Shown: positions 38,437 to 47,427, counted from the first letter of the stretch. The stretch: DNA of 64,000 bases from Sphingobacterium sp. SGR-19 (GCF_011043555.1 NZ_JAAKGS010000002.1:1-64000), one strand, 5' to 3'. Notes: generated by a model from the letters alone, not told the origin. Program-made: numbers and translations.

Positions 38437-41400
38437 TAGAATGCTAGAGATAAGTTTATACCAAAATTACGGGTTGACGGGAATTGGGCGATTTCAGCAC
38501 CTTTCTCAACACCGCTTGCGTTTAATGACCCAAATTCGGGATCAAAAGCCGGCCATTTGGTAAACATGAACAAATCACGACCGTATAAACCAATGTTGAT
38601 TCTACTTGCCTTAAAGCGCTTCAATAAATCCTGTGGAAGTGTATAATCTAGGCGTACCTCCCTCAATTTAATAAAATCAGTAGAAAACGTATTGGATTCG
38701 ATATTGTCTCTGTTAAAATGTCTGCGGTAATAATCCCCGGCAGGGGCGACTTCCGTATTAGCGCTAAAGGAGCCATCTGGATTGACCACTACACCATCGC
38801 CTATAATACCATTGTATCTCCCTGGGATACTTTTCTTTAATTTTCCTTCTTCCATGAGCACAGCGTGCGTCAACGAATAGCCTACTCCTCCAAATTGACC
38901 ATCGAATAGGATGTTCAGGCGGAAATCTTTATAACGAAAGCGGGTTCCTATACCAAATTTCTGCGTGGCATTGGGATTCCCAATATAAATGAGATCCTCA
39001 GTGAAGACCGGGAGTCCATTGCTGTAGATGATCTGTCCATCAGGAGCTCTTAAATATCCTAAACCGTACATATCGCCAAAACGGCCTCCTAAACGCGCTT
39101 CGACAGTACCTCTACTACCATAAATAGTAGAAAGTACAAGCGGTTTTTCTTCGTCTAAAATAGGTAGTTCCTCGATTTTTGTATCGAAGGTGGTGTAGTT
39201 TCCGAAAATAGACCAATCAAAGTTTTCTCTGCGAAGGATCTCTCCGTCCACCTCGATCTCAAGCCCTCTGTTGCTTACTCTACCGCCATTGATAATCTGA
39301 GTACGATAGCCTGAAGAAGGATCTATCGGTGTTTCTAAAATCTGATCTACATTAAATGCTTTATAAACTGTTGCATCAAACTTGACCCGATTTCGGAACA
39401 TCCTGAATTCTGTACCGAGCTCGTATGAGAGTTTTCGTTCAAATTTCAGGTTCTCGTCAGGGATTGCGGTAGGATTACGTGCTCCGCCTGGAAAATCAGT
39501 TTCACGGGGGTAAGTATAGCTGTTTAGATAGGGTCTGGTACCTCCGCCACCTACTCCTGCCGCGCTTGCGCGAAGTTTCCATAGACTGATTGATTGAGGT
39601 AGTTCAAATGCATCGGAAAGTACGAAGCTGGCGTTTATCGCAGGGTAATAAAAAGGTTTAACGTTTCCTCTTGTCGGAGAAGCTAAGGTACTGGCCCAGT
39701 CCATACGCAATGTTCCATCTACAAAAAGCAGGTCTTTGTAGCTGACATTGGCTAATGAGTATAAACTATGTACAGCATACTGTGCTTCATATGGATTGTA
39801 GGTAACGGTGACGGCAGAATTTGCAAAATTATATTCGTTTGGCGTGCTCAATATGCGGGTTTGTCCATCTTCTCTGTCGTAGGAGTTTCTGAGGATAGAT
39901 CCTCCAAAATTTACACCAAATTTGATGTCTTGATGCCTGTTATTGTTATATGTCAATAAAAACTCAGCATTGATCTCTTCACTATATATACCTTGTTCTC
40001 TGTAGTATCCTCGAGCATATTTATAGGTGTCGAATGGTCTGGATTGTTTTCGTTGGTCGTACGAGAAATCGATCCCTCCTCGAACCATCAAGTTAAATTC
40101 ATCATTGAATTTATAGTCCGCCTGTAAGTTTCCGATCAGATGATTTTTTCGTTGCGAATTTATCATATCATAAGACATTGTTCTCGGGTTATCCAAAAGA
40201 TTGGAGAAAGGTGTGGTCTGTTCGATGCCGTATCGATTAGGCCTCCAGTTGTCTTCAAACCATGCGGCGTCCATACTAGGCGTTATCCCACGGACGAAGT
40301 ACATATAACTTTGGTTATTATACCCCGCATTCGGTAAGTTGTCAGAACCTCTGTTGTTAAAGTTCAGCTTGGTTGATAGGGAAAATTTATCTGTTAATTG
40401 ATTGGTTAAGTTCCCTGCAATGGAGTGTCTGTTGTAGCCCATGTTAGGGATAATCCACGAATTGTGTACGTTCGTGTAGGAAAAACGTGCTGACGTTTTC
40501 TCTGTCGATCCAGATACACTGATATTATTAGTTGTTGTAAAATCTGCTTGAAAGAGGTCTTTCCGGTTATTTTTATAGGGTTGCCACAGTGTGCGTTCCG
40601 GTGGGGCGGTTCTATAGTAATCCGGATGATATTGATAGTACATCTGCCCGTCAAATTTGGGTCCCCAAGCGGATGAGCTGCTATAAGTAGACGATCCGTC
40701 CTCCGTCTGCCCGTAAGAATAATAAAGATCCTGCCCGATGTCCCCTTGTCCGTATTCATATTGATAGTCTGGCCAGCGGTTGATCGTTCCGATGGCGGAA
40801 TTAGAATTAATCGATACGCTGAAACCTTCACCTTGACCTTGTTTCGTGGTAATGATCAACGCGCCATTTTGTCCGCGGTACCCATATAGTGCGGATGCTG
40901 CAGGACCTTTTAGGACTGTAATGGATTCAATATCGTCGGGATTGATATCAGCTAGCGATGTTCCAAAATCTACTGGGGAGTCGTCACCTAAATAGTTCGA
41001 ATGGCCTGTTGTAGACATTCGCTTGCCGGCTTCCATAACAATGCCATCAATGACTATAAGTGCGCTGTTGTCACCAGATAAAGAAGTTTCACCACGTAGT
41101 ATAATTTCGTTTGACCCTAATGGACCACCATTTGATTTGGTAATGTTCAAGCCAGCCACTTTACCGACTAATGCATCAGACCAGTTGTTGGACATAGCTT
41201 CAGTAAGCTGTTCTCCTGAAACGGTACTGACTGAATACCCCAAGGCTTTTTGCTCTCTTTTGATTCCCAATGCTGTCACCACAACCTCCTCCACTTCCTG
41301 CATGGCGGATGTTAAACGGACTGTAATTTCTCCTCCAACCGTGACACGTTGTGTATGGGATGTGTAGCCGATACTAGAAAAAGTTACTTCGTTTCCTTGA

Positions 41401-41687
41401 GTAACCCTAATGGAAAAATTTCCAGAAGCATCGGTTGTACCCAGCGTTCTACCCTGACTGGTAATTGTGACTGATGAAACAGGTTCGTTATTGGTGGCAT
41501 CTAGTACCTTTCCTTGCAACGTCACTTGTTCTTGATTTTGGTAGCTGATGTGCGTTCGTTCAATATTATTCGCCGCTGCGGAAGCCAATGGGGCGAGCAA
41601 TAAGAACGCAGACAACCGGAGCATACAATTTCTTTTTGAAGTTCCATGAGGCCGGTCTGCTCTTTGGTAGAGTAAAGTTCTCATCAT
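38436..41687 (-). CDS. SusC/RagA TonB-dependent outer-membrane transporter (cassette 2)
   Basis: A 1083-aa transporter with the same layout as the cassette 1 SusC: signal, carboxypeptidase-regulatory-like domain (LQGKVLDATNNEPVSSVTI), TonB box region EEVVVTALGIKRE, plug with VIDGIVM and a barrel ending FGINLSLAF. The N-terminus MMRTLLYQRA and the RTHISYQNQEQVT segment closely match cassette 1, while the barrel is much more diverged. That suggests duplication followed by a change of cargo. No STN domain is present. It is the first gene of a four-gene operon under a Pho-box-like promoter. Confidence 0.95.
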   Translation of the reverse strand: MMRTLLYQRADRPHGTSKRNCMLRLSAFLLLAPLASAAANNIERTHISYQNQEQVTLQGKVLDATNNEPVSSVTITSQGRTLGTTDASGNFSIRVTQGNEVTFSSIGYTSHTQRVTVGGEITVRLTSAMQEVEEVVVTALGIKREQKALGYSVSTVSGEQLTEAMSNNWSDALVGKVAGLNITKSNGGPLGSNEIILRGETSLSGDNSALIVIDGIVMEAGKRMSTTGHSNYLGDDSPVDFGTSLADINPDDIESITVLKGPAASALYGYRGQNGALIITTKQGQGEGFSVSINSNSAIGTINRWPDYQYEYGQGDIGQDLYYSYGQTEDGSSTYSSSSAWGPKFDGQMYYQYHPDYYRTAPPERTLWQPYKNNRKDLFQADFTTTNNISVSGSTEKTSARFSYTNVHNSWIIPNMGYNRHSIAGNLTNQLTDKFSLSTKLNFNNRGSDNLPNAGYNNQSYMYFVRGITPSMDAAWFEDNWRPNRYGIEQTTPFSNLLDNPRTMSYDMINSQRKNHLIGNLQADYKFNDEFNLMVRGGIDFSYDQRKQSRPFDTYKYARGYYREQGIYSEEINAEFLLTYNNNRHQDIKFGVNFGGSILRNSYDREDGQTRILSTPNEYNFANSAVTVTYNPYEAQYAVHSLYSLANVSYKDLLFVDGTLRMDWASTLASPTRGNVKPFYYPAINASFVLSDAFELPQSISLWKLRASAAGVGGGGTRPYLNSYTYPRETDFPGGARNPTAIPDENLKFERKLSYELGTEFRMFRNRVKFDATVYKAFNVDQILETPIDPSSGYRTQIINGGRVSNRGLEIEVDGEILRRENFDWSIFGNYTTFDTKIEELPILDEEKPLVLSTIYGSRGTVEARLGGRFGDMYGLGYLRAPDGQIIYSNGLPVFTEDLIYIGNPNATQKFGIGTRFRYKDFRLNILFDGQFGGVGYSLTHAVLMEEGKLKKSIPGRYNGIIGDGVVVNPDGSFSANTEVAPAGDYYRRHFNRDNIESNTFSTDFIKLREVRLDYTLPQDLLKRFKASRINIGLYGRDLFMFTKWPAFDPEFGSLNASGVEKGAEIAQFPSTRNFGINLSLAF

Positions 41688-42039
41688 AGTTGTTGTTTTA
41701 ATAATTTCTTTAGACTAAGATTATATGTTGGTTCTTGTGTAGTTGTTTATTATGTTTTTTAAACGAAGCTTTATGAAAGTTCTTTATTTTATTGGTTATG
41801 TATCTGTTTTCTTCCTTAATAATTTGTTTTCGGTAATTTTTTAGAGCGGTTTGTTTATTGTATTTCAATATATAATCTAAATAATATCGGTTGCCAATAC
41901 AATATTAAATATTAAAAATCATAAGCGCAAACAAAACGTAAATAAATAGTAAAAAATCGTAGCGAAACGAAAGATAAATGATTGAATTAAAAAAGTGAAT
42001 GTAATAGTGTCGCTCTGCATGTTGATGTTTTAGACGCTG

Positions 42040-42094
42040 CAATACTAGCAATGACACGTTACCCAAATATTAATAACATATTACTATACTGTTA
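42040..42094 (-). promoter_or_regulatory. Pho-box-like promoter of cassette 2
   Basis: On the plus strand GTTA (42058), ATTA (42069), ATTA (42080) and GTTA (42091) are spaced by exactly 11 bp. Ten bases after the last repeat in coding sense lies TAGTATTG (42047-42040). Both the 11-bp period and the 10-bp gap are identical to cassette 1, although the bases between repeats differ. That is a strong sign of a selected binding site. Confidence 0.6.
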
Positions 42095-42117
42095 TAGGTT
42101 CCTCTTACAGACGGAGT

Positions 42118-42149
42118 AAAAAAAAAGGCTACCGGTTTAAAGGTAGCCT
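42118..42149 (-). terminator. Rho-independent terminator of the coiled-coil gene
   Basis: AGGCTACC (42126-42133) and GGTAGCCT (42142-42149) form a perfect 8-bp stem with an 8-nt loop. On the minus strand it is followed by about nine T. It lies 36 bases after the stop of the gene at 42186. Confidence 0.9.
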
Positions 42150-42185
42150 CGGATAGAAAGAAGCAATATCTATTAAAATTGTGTC

Positions 42186-42782
42186 TTATGAATTCCGCTT
42201 CATTTGTTCGTCAAGCAGCTGGCGTTTTAACTGCTGCTCTTTTTCCAATGATTTCTTGCGCAATGTTTGCAGTTCATCTTGCAATTGTTCTGAAGTCTTC
42301 TTATGCTCGTTCGTATCTACTTTCGCTTTTCTGAAAGAAGCTAACGTTATTAAAAATGCCAATACGAAGACGATAATAATGCTCCAAACCATCGTGTGGT
42401 AAGATCCTTTTGCGAAATCAATACCGAGAAAAGAAATGCTATTCGTTTTATGTTGTTCAGCTTGTAATGCGGCATCCAATGTGGTAACCGAATCCCGTAG
42501 GGAACTGATAGTGCCCGTCGAAGAAGAAGAATTTGCCTTTAGTGTCGCGATCTCTTTTTGGTATCGGGAGATCGAGTCCAATACATTTTTTCGTACGATT
42601 TCCAGGTTGGTGCGACGGATCAGTTTAAAGTCTCCTGCTTGTGACTTGGACATATTACTTAAATTGCTGAATTGCTCGTTCAATGTGCCTTCTTGGATGG
42701 CGTACGGCAGCATCCGTTTATTTTGTCCGAAAAGTGTGGTTGTCGATACGATAAAAGCGAAAAACAAGAGTTTTTTTAACAT
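42186..42782 (-). CDS. Membrane-anchored coiled-coil protein, function unknown
   Basis: A 198-aa protein not assigned a function here. It has a signal peptide (cleavage near FGQ, residues 19-20), a helical Ser/Thr-rich periplasmic region (about 40-110), one membrane segment (about 130-150, VWSIIIVFVLAFLITL) and a charged C-terminal coiled coil (about 158-198, rich in K, E, Q and L). The KLIRRTNLEIVRKNVLDSI segment followed by FLGIDFAKGSYHTMVW resembles a Bacteroidota family of similar layout. Some members are, I believe, mislabelled in databases as tRNA methyltransferases; nothing here supports that activity. It is a single-gene unit with its own terminator. Confidence 0.8.
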   Translation of the reverse strand: MLKKLLFFAFIVSTTTLFGQNKRMLPYAIQEGTLNEQFSNLSNMSKSQAGDFKLIRRTNLEIVRKNVLDSISRYQKEIATLKANSSSSTGTISSLRDSVTTLDAALQAEQHKTNSISFLGIDFAKGSYHTMVWSIIIVFVLAFLITLASFRKAKVDTNEHKKTSEQLQDELQTLRKKSLEKEQQLKRQLLDEQMKRNS

Positions 42783-43109
42783 AAGTTTTGAGATAATTAA
42801 AATAATTTTTCCCCTAATGGAATGCTAAAGTTGAAAAATAAAAAAGGGATTTGCAAAAAATAAAATGATTATATGGCCGAAAAGGAATGGCTTTTACTAT
42901 AGTATGTTTGCTTCTTTTCTCTGTAACATCCATGTTATGAAAGGTTCGGATGATAACATGCTGTAATAATTAGATAATTATACAGAGGAAAAATACCGAT
43001 ATTAATTGTTGTTTTGAATAACTGATATAGACGTGTATCTGCGTTTAGATTTTTTATAATACATATCCGTTTAAAGAAGACGGATTGATCAAGAGAGAGA
43101 AGAAGAAAG
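42783..43109. other. Divergent control region before the glycosidase operon
   Basis: This 327-base AT-rich spacer lies between the coiled-coil gene (leftward) and the glycoside hydrolase operon (rightward). TATGTTTG at 42903-42910 fits the -7 consensus for rightward transcription but has no TTTG 19 bases upstream. A TAACAT-type palindrome with an extra half-site follows directly at 42924-42959. A purine-rich stretch forms the ribosome-binding region just before 43110. No gene is seen. Confidence 0.6.
42924..42959. promoter_or_regulatory. Operator-like TAACAT palindrome with third half-site
   Basis: TAACAT (42924-42929), CC, ATGTTA (42932-42937) form a perfect 14-bp palindrome. A third TAACAT half-site is at 42954-42959, 30 bp from the first. 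It lies just downstream of a -7-like TATGTTTG, a position where a repressor would block transcription of the glycosidase operon. Confidence 0.4.
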
Positions 43110-45869
43110 ATGAAAGTTTTTTTTAGGTATATTGTAGTATTTTATTTATGTGGGCTGGTAGGTCTGGCAGACCTAATTGCCGGTCCTGTCCGCATCCTCT
43201 ATGCCGAGGACGCCGTAACGAACAAGCAGCGGTTGCAGTATGCCGTTGATAAGATGGTCAATGCTACAGGTCAACAATCATCCGTGTTCCGTTTTGCAGA
43301 AACAACATTGAAAAAAGACGATCTTGTGTTGGGCATATTGGGCGAAACAGAACATTGGGAGAAGTTTGTTCCAGCAATGTTGTTAGAAAATTTAAAAGGA
43401 AAAAAAGGCAAAGAATCATTCCTTATCTATAGAAAAGACAAAAAATCACCGCTCATTGTTGTTGGTAAAGATGAAACAGGACTGCTGTACGGATGTGAAG
43501 AAGCAGAGAGAAATGAGTTTTATGAAAGCACTTCCATTTCTTTCATAGACGGGCCGGAAATGGTGTTGCGTGGAACAGCTATAGGTATGCAGAAAACCAA
43601 ATATCTACCGGGACGTGATGTATACGAATATCCTTATACCGAAGATTTGTTTCCATGGTTCTATGACAAGGAACGATGGATACAGTATCTCGATATGATG
43701 TTGGAGAACCGCTACAATACGTTGTATTTGTGGAATGGACATCCTTTTTCGTCGTTGGTGAAATTGAAAGATTACCCTTACGCAGTGGAAGTGGACGACG
43801 AAACGTTCGCCAAGAATGAAGAAATCTATCGATTCTTAACGGAAGAGGCGAACAAACGAGGGATCTGGGTCATTCAGATGTTTTACAATATTCTGCTTCC
43901 AAAACCCTTTGCAGACAAACATGGTCTGAAGACTCAGGAAAGAAACCGGGTCATTACGCCGCTCATAGAAGATTATACGCGTAAATCCATCGCTGCATTT
44001 GTCGAAAAATATCCGAACGTCGGGCTACTCGTTACATTGGGGGAAGCGATGGAAGGCGTCGGACAGGACGATATAAATTGGTTCACAAAAACGATTATTC
44101 CCGGTGTCAAAGACGGTCTTAATGCTATACATAGTAAACTGGAGCCACCAATCATTTTGCGGGCGCACGATACCGACGCGCCGGCCGTAATGAAGGAGGC
44201 GTTACCAATCTATAAGAATTTGTACACGATGGCGAAGTTTAATGGTGAAGCCCTTACCACATACGAAACACGGGGGAAATGGGCGGAACTTCATCAAACA
44301 TTAGGCAGTATCGGTACGGTACATATACAAAATGTACATATCTTAGCAAACTTGGAGCCATTCAGATATGCGGCACCTGATTTCATACAGAAATCGGTAA
44401 AATCAATGCACGATATCCATTTTTCCAATGGTCTGCATCTATATCCTCAAGCTTCTTACTGGGATTGGCCGTATACGGCAGATAATACGGAAAAGCGCTT
44501 GTTACAAGTTGAACGCGATTGGATGTGGTATAAAGCTTGGGCACGCTATGCATGGAAAGCTGATCGCCCCGAATCGGAAGAAAAAGCCTATTGGTCATCT
44601 TTATTGAGCGACTATTACGGCATTTCAGCGAAAGATGCAACCAATCTCTTAACCGCATTGGACGAAGTTGGAGAAATATCGCCGAAGATTCTTCGTCGTT
44701 TCGGTATTACAGATGGTAATCGCCAAACCTCTTCGTTGGGCATGTTGATGACACAACTTATCAACCCATATCGATACGGACTCTTTACCTTGCTTTATGA
44801 ATCAGAAGCACCGGAAGGAGAGATGATCATTGACTATGCGGAAAAGGAGTTCAAAGGCGAGCAACATACCGGTGAAACGCCCATGCGTGTTGCGGACGAG
44901 ATTGTAGCACATGCAAATAAAGCAGTAAAGGCAATAAAGGAGATTGAGCGGGCTGCGAACAAGAATAAAGAGGAGTTTCAGCGTCTGATAAATGATGTCT
45001 ATATACATCAAGCGCTTGCCGAGCACTATAGCTTCAAAGTAAAATCCGCTATCCAGTTATTGGCATATAAGTATACGGAGGATGTAGAATCTCTGCGTAA
45101 AGCATTACCGGACTTAGAAAAAAGTGTAGAAGCTTATAGAGCACTGACAGATTTGACAGCGGATACGTATCTCTATGCCAATAGCATGCAGACAAAGCAA
45201 AGGAAAATACCCATGCGGGGCGTAGATGCAACCTTTAAGCACTGGACAGAGATGTTGCCTGTTTTCGAAACCGAACTACGGAATTTTCGGCAAGCGATAG
45301 ATTCGATAGCTGCGTCAGCAGGAACACCAAAAAAAGAACGTAAATTACTTCGGGAAAAGGAAATTCAAGTAAAAGCCGATGTACAGTATACAGCGTTGAA
45401 GAAAGGTGCGAAACTGCACTTGGATCAAGAACTGGTGGTTACCCATCTGGCGAACGAACTCGAGGGCATGAAAGCCGTTATGATAAATTCCGAGGAACAG
45501 AAGTTGCACGGAACGACACTAGCATTTGAAAGTGACCAAAATGTAAAAGTATTGGTAGGATACTTTAATAATACAGATAAAGTATTTGCACCCAAGCCTG
45601 TATTGGAGATCGACGCGTCTGCTAATGACTACGGGCAGGCGGAAGCCAAGGTTCGAAATGCGCTGCGTATACAATATATGCCCATGTTGGATATCCATAC
45701 GTATTCGTTTCCGAAAGGGAAAAACGAGCTCAAAATACCGAAAGGAGAAGCGCTGATTTTAGGATTTGTATCCGACGATGAGCTTCAACATGCCTACAAC
45801 GCCGATGTTGACAACCAAGGCGATGATATGGACGATCTGTTTGGCTACTACGAAGAAACTAAATTGTAA
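43110..45869 (+). CDS. Large putative glycoside hydrolase, GH67/GH20-like, family unassigned
   Basis: A 919-aa exported protein (signal to about residue 24). The N-terminal ~130 residues resemble the small alpha/beta domain preceding the barrel in GH67/GH20/GH115-type enzymes. A TIM-barrel-like region follows (about 150-470) with conserved-looking segments VLRGTAIGMQKTKYLPG, NTLYLWNGHPFSS, VTLGEAMEGVG, ILRAHDTDAP and YPQASYWDWP. The C-terminal half is mostly helical. Acidic residues in GEAMEG are candidate catalysts, but I cannot prove them. Pectin-locus context suggests a uronidase, for example acting on galacturonic or glucuronic acid. It is the first gene of a five-gene operon. Confidence 0.85.
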   Translation: MKVFFRYIVVFYLCGLVGLADLIAGPVRILYAEDAVTNKQRLQYAVDKMVNATGQQSSVFRFAETTLKKDDLVLGILGETEHWEKFVPAMLLENLKGKKGKESFLIYRKDKKSPLIVVGKDETGLLYGCEEAERNEFYESTSISFIDGPEMVLRGTAIGMQKTKYLPGRDVYEYPYTEDLFPWFYDKERWIQYLDMMLENRYNTLYLWNGHPFSSLVKLKDYPYAVEVDDETFAKNEEIYRFLTEEANKRGIWVIQMFYNILLPKPFADKHGLKTQERNRVITPLIEDYTRKSIAAFVEKYPNVGLLVTLGEAMEGVGQDDINWFTKTIIPGVKDGLNAIHSKLEPPIILRAHDTDAPAVMKEALPIYKNLYTMAKFNGEALTTYETRGKWAELHQTLGSIGTVHIQNVHILANLEPFRYAAPDFIQKSVKSMHDIHFSNGLHLYPQASYWDWPYTADNTEKRLLQVERDWMWYKAWARYAWKADRPESEEKAYWSSLLSDYYGISAKDATNLLTALDEVGEISPKILRRFGITDGNRQTSSLGMLMTQLINPYRYGLFTLLYESEAPEGEMIIDYAEKEFKGEQHTGETPMRVADEIVAHANKAVKAIKEIERAANKNKEEFQRLINDVYIHQALAEHYSFKVKSAIQLLAYKYTEDVESLRKALPDLEKSVEAYRALTDLTADTYLYANSMQTKQRKIPMRGVDATFKHWTEMLPVFETELRNFRQAIDSIAASAGTPKKERKLLREKEIQVKADVQYTALKKGAKLHLDQELVVTHLANELEGMKAVMINSEEQKLHGTTLAFESDQNVKVLVGYFNNTDKVFAPKPVLEIDASANDYGQAEAKVRNALRIQYMPMLDIHTYSFPKGKNELKIPKGEALILGFVSDDELQHAYNADVDNQGDDMDDLFGYYEETKL

Positions 45870-45879
45870 CAGAATAGCA

Positions 45880-47427
45880 ATGAATATAAAGATAAATAAA
45901 TTCGCAAGTATGCTGCTGTTCCTCTTACCAGGGACCCTGATGGCGCAGGAGGATCTAAACATCAAGCTGGATGCCTATGTCGATAAATTTAACAGCCAGG
46001 ATAACGAAGCAGTCATCAACAAGATTGATAACAAGAGCTCTGCAGCGTGGATGAAAAACAACATCCCGTTATTTGCCTGTCCGGACAGCGCGATAGAGGA
46101 AATTTATTATTTCCGGTGGTGGTCTTACCGGAAGCACATCAAAGAAACGCCCGAAGGGACGATTGTGACAGAATTTATCGAGCCTGTCAAGCATGCGGGG
46201 AAATATAATTCGATCAGTTGTGCTCTAGGGCATCATATCTATGAAGGGAGATGGTTGCGGAACAACGATTTTTTGAAAGAGTATGTTGATTTTTTTCTCT
46301 ATCATGCCGACGAGGGGCAAAACAGACCTAGGTTTCACCAATTCAGCTCTTGGCTGCCCGACGCATTGTTGGCCTATTACATGGTGGATAATGACCGAGA
46401 ATATTTGACAAGTCGTCTGAACGATCTAGATAAGGATTATCTGAAGTGGGAAGAAGAACGGCAGTTAGAAAATGGTTTGTTTTGGCAGCATGATGTCAAG
46501 GATGGTATGGAAGAGTCCGTGTCCGGTGGGCGTAGAGAAGAAAACATGCGACCAACCATCAATAGCTATATGGTTGCCAATGCGCGAGCACTATCCGCGG
46601 TGGCAGAAATGGTCGGTAACGATAGCTTGAGGCGTAATTATGATACAAAGGCGGAGCGGCTAGCAACGTTGTTGGTAGATTCGCTTTGGGATGAACAAGA
46701 CAACTTCTTTAAGACACGTCTCGAAAAAGGCAAAGGATTACACCCTGCACGGGAAGCCATTGGATTTATTCCTTGGAGCTTTCATATCGTGCCTAACCAT
46801 CGTTCCTACGCCGAGGCTTGGAAACAAGCTGTCGATACTGGGGGCTTTAAAGCACCTTGGGGACTTACTACGGCAGAGCGCAGAGAGCCGACTTTCCGTA
46901 CGCGAGGTTCCGGACATGGCTGTGAGTGGGATGGCGCTATCTGGCCGTTCGCCAGCACACAAACCTTAAGGGGGATGGCAAACTTTCTAGCAGATTACAA
47001 GCGCGGGAACACCATCACGAAAGACGACTTTTATGAAGCCGTGCAACAGTATGCCGCATCGCATGTGATGGATGGTAAGCCATATATCGGTGAATATCAG
47101 GATGAAAGCACCGGCTATTGGTTGAAAGGTGATCATCCTCGTAGTAAGTTTTACAACCACTCTACCTTTGCCGATGTCGTGATCCAAGATCTTATCGGGT
47201 TTAAGCCGCAGCTTCGTAACGGATTTGAGCTTAAACCGCTCATTCCACAAGGGCAATGGGCCTATTTTACGCTGCAAGGTGTATCGTATAAAGATAAGAT
47301 AGTCGATATCTATTGGGATGAAAGTGGTGAGCAATATGGAAAAGGAAAAGGATTAACCGTATATGTGGATGGTCAGCGTGTTGCTAAATCGAAAAAATTA
47401 AAACCGTTAAAAGTTAACTTAAAGTAA
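45880..47427 (+). CDS. MGH1/GH63-like (alpha/alpha)6 glycoside hydrolase
   Basis: A 515-aa exported enzyme with a signal to about LMAQ (residue 23). The remainder looks like an (alpha/alpha)6 toroid of the MGH1/GH63-like superfamily: HHIYEGRWLRN, FSSWLPDALLAYYM, RRENMRPTINSYM (printed as REENMRPTINSYM), GSGHGCEWDGAIWPFASTQT, and a C-terminal beta region. The substrate is not evident. Start at the ATG at 45880, 10 bases after the previous stop; an in-frame extension upstream would overlap that gene. The next gene starts within its stop codon (TAATG), so the enzymes are co-translated. Confidence 0.85.
   Translation: MNIKINKFASMLLFLLPGTLMAQEDLNIKLDAYVDKFNSQDNEAVINKIDNKSSAAWMKNNIPLFACPDSAIEEIYYFRWWSYRKHIKETPEGTIVTEFIEPVKHAGKYNSISCALGHHIYEGRWLRNNDFLKEYVDFFLYHADEGQNRPRFHQFSSWLPDALLAYYMVDNDREYLTSRLNDLDKDYLKWEEERQLENGLFWQHDVKDGMEESVSGGRREENMRPTINSYMVANARALSAVAEMVGNDSLRRNYDTKAERLATLLVDSLWDEQDNFFKTRLEKGKGLHPAREAIGFIPWSFHIVPNHRSYAEAWKQAVDTGGFKAPWGLTTAERREPTFRTRGSGHGCEWDGAIWPFASTQTLRGMANFLADYKRGNTITKDDFYEAVQQYAASHVMDGKPYIGEYQDESTGYWLKGDHPRSKFYNHSTFADVVIQDLIGFKPQLRNGFELKPLIPQGQWAYFTLQGVSYKDKIVDIYWDESGEQYGKGKGLTVYVDGQRVAKSKKLKPLKVNLK

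Larger units (their letters stand above)
41688..42185. other. Intergenic control region of cassette 2
   Basis: This 498-base region is homologous to 33169-33666. It holds a Pho-box-like promoter (42040-42094), a leader of about 345 bases with conserved blocks at 41933-41940 and 41958-41974, and the terminator of the neighbouring coiled-coil gene. No gene is supported. Confidence 0.75.

Noticed and set aside
40406..40831. 141-codon open frame on the same strand as SusC, different reading frame
   Set aside because: It lies wholly inside the susC coding sequence and its translation is rich in T, R and P without family features.
26988..41687. Reading the two SusCD-phosphoesterase cassettes as glycan utilization loci
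   Set aside because: No glycosidase, lyase or sulfatase lies in either cassette; the only enzymes are metallophosphoesterases, so a glycan substrate is not supported.
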